Source: Erysipelotrichaceae bacterium (lineage in GTDB: Bacteria; Bacillota_I; Bacilli_A; Erysipelotrichales; Erysipelotrichaceae). From it: a stretch of 32,745 nt of DNA. The DNA lies in NCBI GenBank assembly GCA_030525525.1, contig JAUNEN010000024.1, positions 5,522 to 38,266 of the forward strand, read 5' to 3'. The position numbers were made by a program, and so were the translations under genes. The notes beneath the pieces are model-generated. The model had not been told where the DNA came from, did not search any database, and saw nothing but the letters and a program-made list of their open reading frames with translations. Shown here in pieces: positions 14,701-21,856 of the stretch. Within the stretch, counting starts at the first letter, position 1; each line of letters begins with the position of its first letter.

Positions 14701-17066
14701 TCAGCACAAATGCGCTGTGGATCTCACATCCGCAGGACACAAAACAGAATCCGCTGATTCCGGTATTCCGGAAGTCATTTGAAGTCAGAGCAGGGCTTCT
14801 TTCCGCTTCTGTGACGGTGACTTCTCACGGAATCTACCATACTGAGATCAATGGCAGAGAAGTGACAGATCACCGGTTCACGCCCGGCTTTACCAGCTAT
14901 TATCACCGGATTCAGTATCAGACCTATGACATTACAGCTCTTGTAAACGAAGGGACAAATGTCTGGCAGACAACAGTCGGGGACGGCTGGTGGAGATGGC
15001 ATAACAATTTCGGTTATACACTTTCCTTAAAAGGCGAGATCACACTCCGCTATGAAAGCGAAACAGTCACCATTCCGACAGATACATCGTTTGATGTCAC
15101 TGCCGGAAAATTGATTTCTTCTGATTATCTCAAAGGTGAAGTCTTCGATCACCGAAGAGAACTGAACAGCTGGGTCAAAGCTGCTGTGTGCCATGAACAT
15201 ACAGAAGGAACACTCATTGAAACGGAAGGCGTTCCGGTCACTGAGCACGAAGTGTTTGAAGGCAAACCTTTCAAAGACGCATCGGGAAATCTGGTAATTG
15301 ACTTCGGCCAGAACATCGCAGGCTATGTATCCATGAAACTGTTCCATACAAAGCCGGGTCAGACAGTCCGTCTGAAACATGGCGAGGGTCTGGATCTGAA
15401 TGGAAACTTCTCCACTGCCAACTGCGATGGCGGTCTGGATCGTTTTCAGGAGGTCACCTATATCTGCAAAGGCGCAGAGGCGGAAGAATACAAACCGTAT
15501 TTCACATGGTTCGGATTTCGATATGTACTTGTGGAAGGTATTGAAGATGCAGAGTTCAAAGCCATCGCCGTCTATTCCGACATGGAAGAAACCGGTGATT
15601 TCAGATGTTCCGATGAACTGATCAACAAACTGGTTGAAAATGCCAGATGGTCGCAGAAAGGCAATTTTCTGGATGTCGCAACAGACTGCCCGACCAGGGA
15701 AAAGAACGCATGGACAGGAGACGCGGCAATCTATTGCCGTACTTCCGCATATTTCATGAATGTTAAGACTTTCTATGAAAAGTGGCTGAAGGATCAGACC
15801 ATAGAACAGTTTGCCTCCGGAAAGCTCGGAATCACTTTTCCGTCCACTTCAAGTGTTCACAATCCGGATGAACTGATCGAAGTCCGGAAAACAAGGCCGG
15901 ATATGGCTCTTGCCGGTCCGCAGGGAGAGGGCAATATCGGCGAAGACTCGGTGGGCTGGGGTGACAGTTCAGTCGTGATTCCGTATCAGCTCTATCAGAT
16001 GTATGGAGACAAAACAATTCTGGCAAACCACTATGAAACCGCCAAGAGGTGGGTAAACTTCTCTCTGAACTGCATGAAGGAAGCCAATCCTCTCTATAAA
16101 GAGGAGGAGTGGTACAAAAACGCGGAAGGTGATCTGATCTATGACACCCGATTTCATTATGGTGAATGGAATGAGCCGCTTCCTCCGGCAAAAGAAGTCA
16201 TTGAATTATTCGCAAACGGCGGCAAACCGGAAGACTTCGTCCGTCATATGGCAAAGTATGGCAAACCTGAAACAGCGACCGCCTGTACAAAACACAGTTG
16301 TGATCTGCTTGCTTATATGGCAGAAGTGCTGGGAAAGACAGAAGATGCGAAATTCTATAAACAGAAGGCAGCCCAGCTGAAGTATGCCTATGACCGCTAT
16401 CTGATCGCAGAAGACGGTACCATTCAGGAAGGCCATCAGGCCGCCTATGTCAGGGCGCTTGCCTATGACATGGTCAGCGAAGAAAAAAAGCCGCTGGTGA
16501 TTCGGCAGCTGAAAAAAGAAATCGAAGCGGCGGAATATCATCTGAATACCGGATTTCTTTCCACAGGAATCTTATTGCCAGTGCTGTGTGACAGCGGATT
16601 AAAAGAAGAAGCTTTTAAGCTGCTGGAACAGAAAGCCGCTCCCTCCTGGCTTCATCCCGTCACACTCGGTGCGACCACAATGCTGGAAAACTGGAACGGC
16701 ATGGATGTCTTCAGGGACAGTTTCAACCACTATTCCTTAGGCGCGGTATGTCAGTTCCTGTTTGAGTACGTGGCAGGGATCAGACCTGTAAAACCGGGAT
16801 TTAAGGAATTTGAACTGAGTCCCGTGACCGGAGGAAGTCTGACCTGGGCTGAGGGCAGCTATAAGACTCAATGCGGAACAATCCTCTCCCGCTGGCAGCG
16901 CGATGGCGATCATGTCAGTTATACGTGTCAGGTTCCATCCGGAACAGAAGCGCATCTGACACTGCCGGACAATCAGGAATACAGTCTTACCGCCGGAACA
17001 TATCATTTTCAATTCAATCTTCAAAATAAAGAGATGCACATGACAGAAATGGAGGAGTGTATATGA
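14697..17066 (+). CDS. GH78 alpha-L-rhamnosidase
   Basis: A 789-residue GH78 enzyme. The N-terminal beta domain (about 15-115) has LLSASVTVTSHGIYHTEING and a YDITALV segment; a second beta domain contains VIDFGQNIAGYVS (about 200). The (alpha/alpha)6 catalytic barrel has DCPTREKNAWTGDA (Asp330, Glu335 in the general-acid region), GWGDSSVVIPY, and TTMLENWNG (Glu664, matching the general-base WE-x-W motif) followed by SFNHYSLGAV, and then the C-terminal beta domain. It releases terminal alpha-L-rhamnose. The ATG at 14697 overlaps the GH3 stop as ATGA. No signal peptide, so it acts on imported substrate. No rhamnose isomerase, kinase or aldolase genes are in the window, so rhamnose must be handled elsewhere or exported. 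Confidence 0.92.
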   Translation: MISTNALWISHPQDTKQNPLIPVFRKSFEVRAGLLSASVTVTSHGIYHTEINGREVTDHRFTPGFTSYYHRIQYQTYDITALVNEGTNVWQTTVGDGWWRWHNNFGYTLSLKGEITLRYESETVTIPTDTSFDVTAGKLISSDYLKGEVFDHRRELNSWVKAAVCHEHTEGTLIETEGVPVTEHEVFEGKPFKDASGNLVIDFGQNIAGYVSMKLFHTKPGQTVRLKHGEGLDLNGNFSTANCDGGLDRFQEVTYICKGAEAEEYKPYFTWFGFRYVLVEGIEDAEFKAIAVYSDMEETGDFRCSDELINKLVENARWSQKGNFLDVATDCPTREKNAWTGDAAIYCRTSAYFMNVKTFYEKWLKDQTIEQFASGKLGITFPSTSSVHNPDELIEVRKTRPDMALAGPQGEGNIGEDSVGWGDSSVVIPYQLYQMYGDKTILANHYETAKRWVNFSLNCMKEANPLYKEEEWYKNAEGDLIYDTRFHYGEWNEPLPPAKEVIELFANGGKPEDFVRHMAKYGKPETATACTKHSCDLLAYMAEVLGKTEDAKFYKQKAAQLKYAYDRYLIAEDGTIQEGHQAAYVRALAYDMVSEEKKPLVIRQLKKEIEAAEYHLNTGFLSTGILLPVLCDSGLKEEAFKLLEQKAAPSWLHPVTLGATTMLENWNGMDVFRDSFNHYSLGAVCQFLFEYVAGIRPVKPGFKEFELSPVTGGSLTWAEGSYKTQCGTILSRWQRDGDHVSYTCQVPSGTEAHLTLPDNQEYSLTAGTYHFQFNLQNKEMHMTEMEECI

Positions 17067-17941
17067 GTATACTGGCGCTGGATATTGGCGGAACATTCAT
17101 TAAATGGGCGTCCGCAGAGGGGTATCGGCTGTGCGAAAAAGGGAAAGTACCCACGCCGCGCAAAAGCCTCGACGATTTCACCGCATGCATTGATGAGCTG
17201 TTCCATGCCGGAAAGTATGACGGCATTGCAATCAGCCTTCCTGGCACGATCGATCCTGACACGGGGATGATCTCGCAGGGCGGTGCCTTGCAGTACAACA
17301 ACAATGTCAACATGATTGAGTTTCTGGGAAGCAGATATCATGTACCGGTAAGCATCGAAAATGACGCGAGATGCGCTGCCCTTGCGGAAGCGGAAAACGG
17401 CACTTTGAAAGACGAAGAGTTCGGTCTTGTGATCGTGGTGGGCACCGGAATCGGATCGGCTCTGGTACACAAAGGTGAAATTCTTCGCGGTTCACACAAT
17501 TACGCAGGTGAACTATCCATGGCGCTCTGCGGCAGTGCACAGGATTTCGGGTTCAGTTTATTTTTCGGCAATCAGTGCGGAATGGAAGGATTTACACAGA
17601 CATTCAGAAACCAGCTGTCAGATCCGTCACTGACCGGAGAAAGCTTTATGGCAATGGTGGAATCCGGTCATGAGGAGGCTTCAACTCTGTTTGAATCCTA
17701 TTGCAGGAAATTTGCGGGAGTCCTGTTTACACTGCAGTTTGCGTATGATCCCGGAACAATCGTGATCGGCGGTGGAATCAGCGCAAACCCGCTGTTCATT
17801 GAGGGCATACAAAAACAATTTGAACAGTTATTCTCAGTTTTCCCGTTTAAGGTAAGGCATGCGGAAATCACAGCTTCCAGACAGGGAAACGACGCCAATC
17901 TCAGCGGTGCACTGGCAAACTATTACCGCCGGCACTGCTGA
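17063..17941 (+). CDS. ROK-family sugar kinase without the usual zinc motif
   Basis: A 292-residue ROK protein: phosphate loop ALDIGGT (5-11), AISLPGTID (57-64), the catalytic-base segment SIENDARCAALAEA (Asp101), GTGIGSALV (128-135) and VIGGGISAN near the C-terminus. There is no N-terminal helix-turn-helix, so it is a kinase and not a NagC-type repressor. The zinc site of typical ROK kinases (a GH pair after AGE, then CxCGxxGC) is not seen: AGELSMALCGS is followed by a different sequence. This resembles the zinc-free subgroup. The ATG at 17063, after GGAGGAG, overlaps the GH78 stop as ATGA. It ends the operon and probably phosphorylates the hexose (glucose or similar) released by GH3 or GH2. 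Confidence 0.9.
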   Translation: MSILALDIGGTFIKWASAEGYRLCEKGKVPTPRKSLDDFTACIDELFHAGKYDGIAISLPGTIDPDTGMISQGGALQYNNNVNMIEFLGSRYHVPVSIENDARCAALAEAENGTLKDEEFGLVIVVGTGIGSALVHKGEILRGSHNYAGELSMALCGSAQDFGFSLFFGNQCGMEGFTQTFRNQLSDPSLTGESFMAMVESGHEEASTLFESYCRKFAGVLFTLQFAYDPGTIVIGGGISANPLFIEGIQKQFEQLFSVFPFKVRHAEITASRQGNDANLSGALANYYRRHC

Positions 17942-18312
17942 TAAAGAATCAGTTCCTTATGCGTAAGAATCGGAAGCGGTATCACAGGACATGGAGAATA
18001 CATCCCGGAACCTACTTATTCTTTGAGCACCTGGACATATTCCTGCATTCTCTCCAGTCTCAGCCATTGCCTGATACCACACTCTGATACCATTTCGCTG
18101 CCATGCGGATCGAAAAGAGGCAGATGTGAGTGAATATCGTAGATATAAATGCATGAAATATATCAAAACGTAAATCATTTACTTTACTTTTAAGAAATCA
18201 TTATTGAGTGGGAGTGAGGTACTATTCATCTACCCCACCGATTATCCAAAAATCTGCGCTTTGAAATATCCTTTTCCAATCTTGCGAAAGGGATGCGAAA
18301 GATGAATGTAAG

Positions 18313-18341
18313 AGCCTTGCGAAACAACCGCAGGGCTTTTT
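18313..18341 (+). terminator. Intrinsic terminator in the junction
   Basis: AGCCTTGCG (18313-18321) pairs with CGCAGGGCT (18329-18337) through one G-U pair, with a 7-base loop and a T-run at 18337-18341. It lies 372 bases after the ROK stop. It could end block B, which would then have a long 3' untranslated region, or end a transcript arising in the junction. Confidence 0.68.
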
Positions 18342-18368
18342 GCCGTTATCAGAGATGATATGAGCCGT

Positions 18369-18485
18369 TTACAGCTTATTTTTGAAAGCTTTGACTATGA
18401 CATGAGCCGCCGCATTAAGGCGATTGTCTTTTCCATACTCTTTGAGTGCCTGAGTGACAAAATCACTGAATGTCCGTATGAACAT
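18369..18485 (-). pseudogene. Short coding-like remnant
   Basis: A 38-codon minus-strand frame starts at the ATG 18485-18483 and has a protein-like composition (DFVTQALKEYGKDNRLNAAA). It has no good ribosome-binding site. The bases upstream on the same strand carry another protein-like stretch in a different frame, broken by a stop. I do not recognise the family. It may be the tail of a decayed gene, or chance. Confidence 0.22.
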
Positions 18486-18638
18486 TGAAGGTCACCATCC
18501 TGACTGACCTCAACAATCACATGTACCTGTTTAGTGGAATGTATTTGTATTTGGCAGTACGATCTGCGACAATATCACCATGGTCCACGGATTCGCGGAA
18601 ACGGGATACTTCTGCTGATATCAACAGAGGCTGTTTTC

Positions 18639-18758
18639 ATGAAGATGGCGAATGCGGAAGAAAGGACTTTTGTGCTCAGACTGACAGATGTGCCGGACGA
18701 TACAGTCTTTGAAATTGCAAAGGATCTGTGTGTTTTAATCAGGAGAGCGTTAAGGTAA
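18639..18758 (+). CDS. Possible 39-residue small protein upstream of the phosphatase
   Basis: The frame starts at ATG 18639 and ends at TAA 18756-18758. The product is mixed-charge and protein-like (ERTFVLRLTDVPDDTVFEIA) and ends with a basic LIRRALR. There is no convincing ribosome-binding site. It ends 40 bases before the -10 box of the next gene. It could be a truncated partner of the phosphatase or a relic; there is no recognisable domain. Confidence 0.25.
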   Translation: MKMANAEERTFVLRLTDVPDDTVFEIAKDLCVLIRRALR

Positions 18759-18797
18759 CCCTGAATTCTGCCTCAGTGTTTTTTGTTAAAGAAAGCT

Positions 18798-18803
18798 TAT
18801 AAT
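18798..18803 (+). promoter_or_regulatory. -10 box of the phosphatase gene
   Basis: A perfect TATAAT lies 21 bases upstream of the start. No good -35 box is seen at 16-18 bases spacing (sequence around 18774-18781 is CAGTGTTT), so the promoter may need an activator. Confidence 0.5.
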
Positions 18804-18823
18804 AAAGAGAGAAAGCCGAAGAG

Positions 18824-20347
18824 ATGATGCTTAAGAAATTGAAAAACCACAGTGTGTTATTGGGCCTGATCGTTACTGCCGCTTCCATGCTGGTTTGCTT
18901 TGCTCTGACCTGGATATTCTTCAGAGAAGACGTTTTCGTGCGGATGCAGAAATATTTATTCGACTGCGGCGTAGATGTCATGGGGGCGTTCACCTGCGCA
19001 GCGCTGTATTACGGCACCATGAAGCAGGAAGGAGAAGGCGCGAAGGCTTTCCGGACTCTGACCGTCATGGTAAGTGCAAGCTTTGTGGTAAATGCGCTTA
19101 TGTATTACACAATATCCCTGCCGGGAAAGGGCGGCTACAGCTTTGCTTTTGTTATGCTCAGCAAGCTGCTTGACCTTGCAATGATCTATTTTTTTTACCA
19201 ATATGTTAAAATCACACTCGATTTCAGGGGAAAACTGGCACGGTGGGCTGACAAAGGACTCCCTGTTCTGCTTTCGCTGCAGACCCTGATCATTTTGTTT
19301 AATATAATCTATCCGATCACGTTCATGGTCGATGTGAACGGAAATTATCAGTCGACGGGTTTCTTCATTGCAGAGGACGTTTTTTTAATCATATCGTCCG
19401 TCATAGCAACGATCCTGATTATCCGGAGTCAGAACCCCCGCAATCAGAAGGCTGCCGCACTGACGTTCATATTCTTGCCGCTCATGAATTACGTCATGAC
19501 TTTGGGTGAGTTCGGCAATGCGTCAAATTACGGGATGATCCTGATGTCGCTGATCGTTATGTATTGCATTATCTTTAACTACAATAGTTCCAAACTGTCA
19601 TCCACACAGGCAGAGCTTGGCGTGGCCAGAGAGATTCAGGCGAGCATGCTGCCATCCATATTTCCGGCTTTTCCGAACAGAGATGAGTTTGATCTGTGTG
19701 CGAGTATGGACCCCGCGAAGGAAGTCGGCGGGGACTTCTATGATTTCTTCATGATCGATGATGATCACCTCGCTGTCGTGATCGCGGACGTCAGCGGCAA
19801 GGGCGTGCCTGCTGCTCTCTTTATGATGATCTCCAGAACGATCATTCAGAATTTTGCAACCCTTGGGATCAGTGCGGCAGAGATTCTGAACAAAGCAAAT
19901 GCATCTCTCTGCACTCAGAATAAAATGGAAATGTTCGTGACGGCATGGATCGGTATTCTTGAGCTTTCAACAGGCAGGATGACTTGTGCAAATGCCGGAC
20001 ACGAGTATCCGGCTATATACCGCAACGGCAAATTCAGTTTGTTTAAGGACAGACACGGGTTTGTGCTCGGCGGTATGGAAGGATTAAGATACAGGGATTA
20101 TGAGATTCTGCTCCGCAAAGGAGATAAGATATTTGTTTACACTGACGGTGTGCCGGAGGCAAAAAATGTCAATTCCGAGATGTTCGGAACGGATAGAATG
20201 ATTGCTGCGCTCAATACCGCCGGGACAGCCGATCCGAAAGAGACGCTCAGGATTGTTCGTGCTTCGGTGGATGAATTCGTGGGCGTTGCCAAACAATTCG
20301 ACGATCTGACAATGCTTTGCCTGGAATACAGAGGTGCAGATGTCTGA
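18824..20347 (+). CDS. Membrane-anchored SpoIIE/RsbU-type PP2C serine phosphatase
   Basis: A 507-residue protein. Residues 1 to about 250 contain about seven hydrophobic helices forming an uncharacterised membrane sensor. A short linker helix (LGVAREIQASMLPSIFP) is typical of RsbU-like proteins. The PP2C domain (about 275-505) has metal-binding motifs KEVGGDFYDFF, VVIADVSGKGVPAALFM, TCANAGHEYPAIY, FVYTDGVPEAKN and QFDDLTMLCLE. The family dephosphorylates anti-anti-sigma (STAS) proteins to switch sigma factors in response to a signal. No STAS or anti-sigma kinase gene is adjacent, so it is an orphan here. The start is ATGATG (18824 or 18827) with a weak ribosome-binding site. Confidence 0.92.
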   Translation: MMLKKLKNHSVLLGLIVTAASMLVCFALTWIFFREDVFVRMQKYLFDCGVDVMGAFTCAALYYGTMKQEGEGAKAFRTLTVMVSASFVVNALMYYTISLPGKGGYSFAFVMLSKLLDLAMIYFFYQYVKITLDFRGKLARWADKGLPVLLSLQTLIILFNIIYPITFMVDVNGNYQSTGFFIAEDVFLIISSVIATILIIRSQNPRNQKAAALTFIFLPLMNYVMTLGEFGNASNYGMILMSLIVMYCIIFNYNSSKLSSTQAELGVAREIQASMLPSIFPAFPNRDEFDLCASMDPAKEVGGDFYDFFMIDDDHLAVVIADVSGKGVPAALFMMISRTIIQNFATLGISAAEILNKANASLCTQNKMEMFVTAWIGILELSTGRMTCANAGHEYPAIYRNGKFSLFKDRHGFVLGGMEGLRYRDYEILLRKGDKIFVYTDGVPEAKNVNSEMFGTDRMIAALNTAGTADPKETLRIVRASVDEFVGVAKQFDDLTMLCLEYRGADV

Positions 20348-20394
20348 TTGCAGAAGAGCAGTGAAACGGTGCCCAAACCAAAACCATTTGAAAA

Positions 20395-20453
20395 GGATCT
20401 GACAGTCGAGCAGCATACAGCTGTTCAAAGAAGTCAGATCCTCTGTTTTTTTT
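20395..20453 (+). terminator. Terminator between the phosphatase and the minus-strand lipoprotein
   Basis: GGATCTGAC (20395-20403) pairs perfectly with GTCAGATCC (20433-20441). The loop contains an inner CAGC/GCTG pairing, and TTTTTTTT follows at 20446-20453. On the opposite strand the same stem is followed by TTTT, so it may serve both converging genes. Confidence 0.82.
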
Positions 20454-20525
20454 GCAGGCTGTCAGAGCATCTCTGATGTTTCTGTATGGCGGCAGAAGAA
20501 TGTATTACAAACCGGCAGCGATCCG

Positions 20526-21008
20526 TCAATATCCGCTCTGCTCTGCCTGATAGCCGGTTTGTCGATCACCGGTAATGGTGATGTGATATGTTTCACCGAA
20601 GTCTGCCGGGAAAGAAACCGGATTGAGTAAAACCGTATATTCTTCAGGGTAGATGTTTTCGTAATTCGGATCAAAGTATTGTGTAATAACCCTGAACCGT
20701 ACAGACAGATCAACGGTTTCAGGAAGGTTCTCATAAGTCTGCCTGCTGAATGTCCAGTACAAAACTTCATCGTGCTTCAGCATGGTTCTGTCAGCATTGG
20801 ATATCCCTCCGCTTGTTTCAGAACCGCTCAGATTCTGATCAAGAACCAAAAGACCGATATCCTCTTTCAGATCCAGCTGGATGACCAGCATGATTTCATC
20901 TTCTGCGGCTTTCGGCGGTGCATCATCTGATTGACTGCAGCCGGAAATACAGAATGCAAGCACCATAACGAGGATGGTGAAAAACTGAAGCCATGCTTTC
21001 TTTTTCAT
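20526..21008 (-). CDS. Small lipoprotein of unknown function
   Basis: A 160-residue protein with a classic lipoprotein signal: a basic MKKKAW start, a hydrophobic core, and the lipobox ISGC (Cys about 23). The mature part is acidic and beta-rich, with no recognised domain. The ATG (21006-21008) overlaps the upstream regulator's stop by 3 bases and is preceded by AAGGAGAA, so the two genes are co-translated. It is probably anchored to the outer face of the membrane. A link to signalling by the membrane-attached XRE regulator is inferred from the overlap only. Confidence 0.82.
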   Translation of the reverse strand: MKKKAWLQFFTILVMVLAFCISGCSQSDDAPPKAAEDEIMLVIQLDLKEDIGLLVLDQNLSGSETSGGISNADRTMLKHDEVLYWTFSRQTYENLPETVDLSVRFRVITQYFDPNYENIYPEEYTVLLNPVSFPADFGETYHITITGDRQTGYQAEQSGY

Positions 21009-21517
21009 CTGTCTTTTCTCCTTGTCATGATGATTCCGATGATTGATCCGATCAGGATGATCGGTGCAATACGGACAAATAACCATTCAAAAGAATGGAA
21101 CGCAGTCCCGAGAACTGCTGTTTCAGGATCGCTGTAATTCCATCCTGAATACGGGCTCTTGAGATCAAATAAGATGGCACTTAAGAGGACAATCACAATT
21201 GCCGATGAGATGAAAAGCCAGTGAGCTGTCTTTCGCCTTGCCTGCTGCTTTTTGGAGAGCTGAAGATTGATCACTTCCAGCTTTTCGGCAATTGCTTTCA
21301 GATCATCTGCTTCGGGTTCGGTAATCTTTTCTGACAGCATAGTGCTGACAGGTGTTTCAAGTGCCTCTGATAATGCAACAAGCATTTCAGCATCCGGAAC
21401 AGACAGACCCTGTTCCCATTTGGAAATTGTCTGCCGGACAACATTCAGCTTTACTGCAAGTTCTTCCTGGGAAAGGCCTTTTGATTTTCTGAGTGTCTTG
21501 ATGTTTTCACTTAACAT
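21005..21517 (-). CDS. XRE-family regulator with C-terminal membrane helices
   Basis: A 170-residue protein. Residues 1-60 form a lambda-repressor-type helix-turn-helix (LRKSKGLSQEELAVKLNVVRQTISKWEQG). A short helical linker leads to two hydrophobic segments (about 105-127 and 147-166), so it is predicted to be tethered in the membrane. The ATG at 21517-21515 follows AAAGGAGG at good spacing; longer upstream extensions lack this. Such XRE proteins are common in gut Firmicutes and usually regulate their own operon. The downstream lipoprotein gene overlaps its stop. Confidence 0.88.
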   Translation of the reverse strand: MLSENIKTLRKSKGLSQEELAVKLNVVRQTISKWEQGLSVPDAEMLVALSEALETPVSTMLSEKITEPEADDLKAIAEKLEVINLQLSKKQQARRKTAHWLFISSAIVIVLLSAILFDLKSPYSGWNYSDPETAVLGTAFHSFEWLFVRIAPIILIGSIIGIIMTRRKDR

Positions 21518-21856
21518 GGCAGAAGCCTCCTTTCGCACTTCATGGTATGTCCGGCAGCTGTAAAACCTCAAGCAACAGAGATTAACATCGGTGCAATGCA
21601 GAATATTTTCCGGAATTATGCTGCTTTTACGGCAGTTTTCTGTTTCCGTTAACAGCACGCATATACGAATGCTCGTTTTTTTAATCTTACTCTTACGGCT
21701 GTTCTGCTTCAACCTGCGCAGAAACAGGATGAATCTGAAGGTGAAATCCGATCTTTTGAGAATCTGTATTCCATATGTGCAGTAAAAAGGCGTATCCCTG
21801 AACGGGGTACGCCTCTATGCAGTCTGTCAGAGAAAAGTGACTTTTGATCAGAACTG
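21518..21856 (-). promoter_or_regulatory. Leader and upstream region of the XRE-lipoprotein operon
   Basis: These 339 bases lie between the M56 gene's 3' end and the XRE start. They contain the M56 terminator (21784-21814), the AAAGGAGG site next to 21517, and an AT-rich stretch around 21660-21710. No clear -35/-10 pair could be fixed and no further gene is supported. Confidence 0.4.
21784..21814 (-). terminator. Terminator of the BlaI-M56 operon
   Basis: On the minus strand an 11-base-pair stem (21814-21804 with 21798-21788, one G-U pair, 5-base loop) is followed by TTTTT (21788-21784). It starts 43 bases after the M56 stop. Confidence 0.82.

Larger units (their letters stand above)
17942..18823 (+). 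other. Gene-poor junction with decayed-looking coding pieces
   Basis: These 882 bases hold no intact gene I can defend. On the minus strand three short open stretches read like protein ends interrupted by stops: about 18045-18175 (containing HSHLPLFDPHGSEM), about 18520-18640 (VSRFRESVDHGDIVADR) and 18369-18485. On the plus strand a 39-codon frame precedes the phosphatase. Short repeats occur: CTGATACCA at 18071-18079 and 18084-18092, and TGCGAAA three times at 18283-18324. GTGGG pairs with CCCAC around 18209-18239. This looks like a degraded insertion or deletion junction between the catabolic locus and the following genes. Confidence 0.45.

Noticed and set aside
774-17941. Classical pectin or rhamnogalacturonan degradation locus
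   Set aside because: Despite pectin-acetylesterase-like proteins and GH78, there are no polysaccharide lyases, GH28, GH105 or uronate catabolism genes, and no secreted enzymes.
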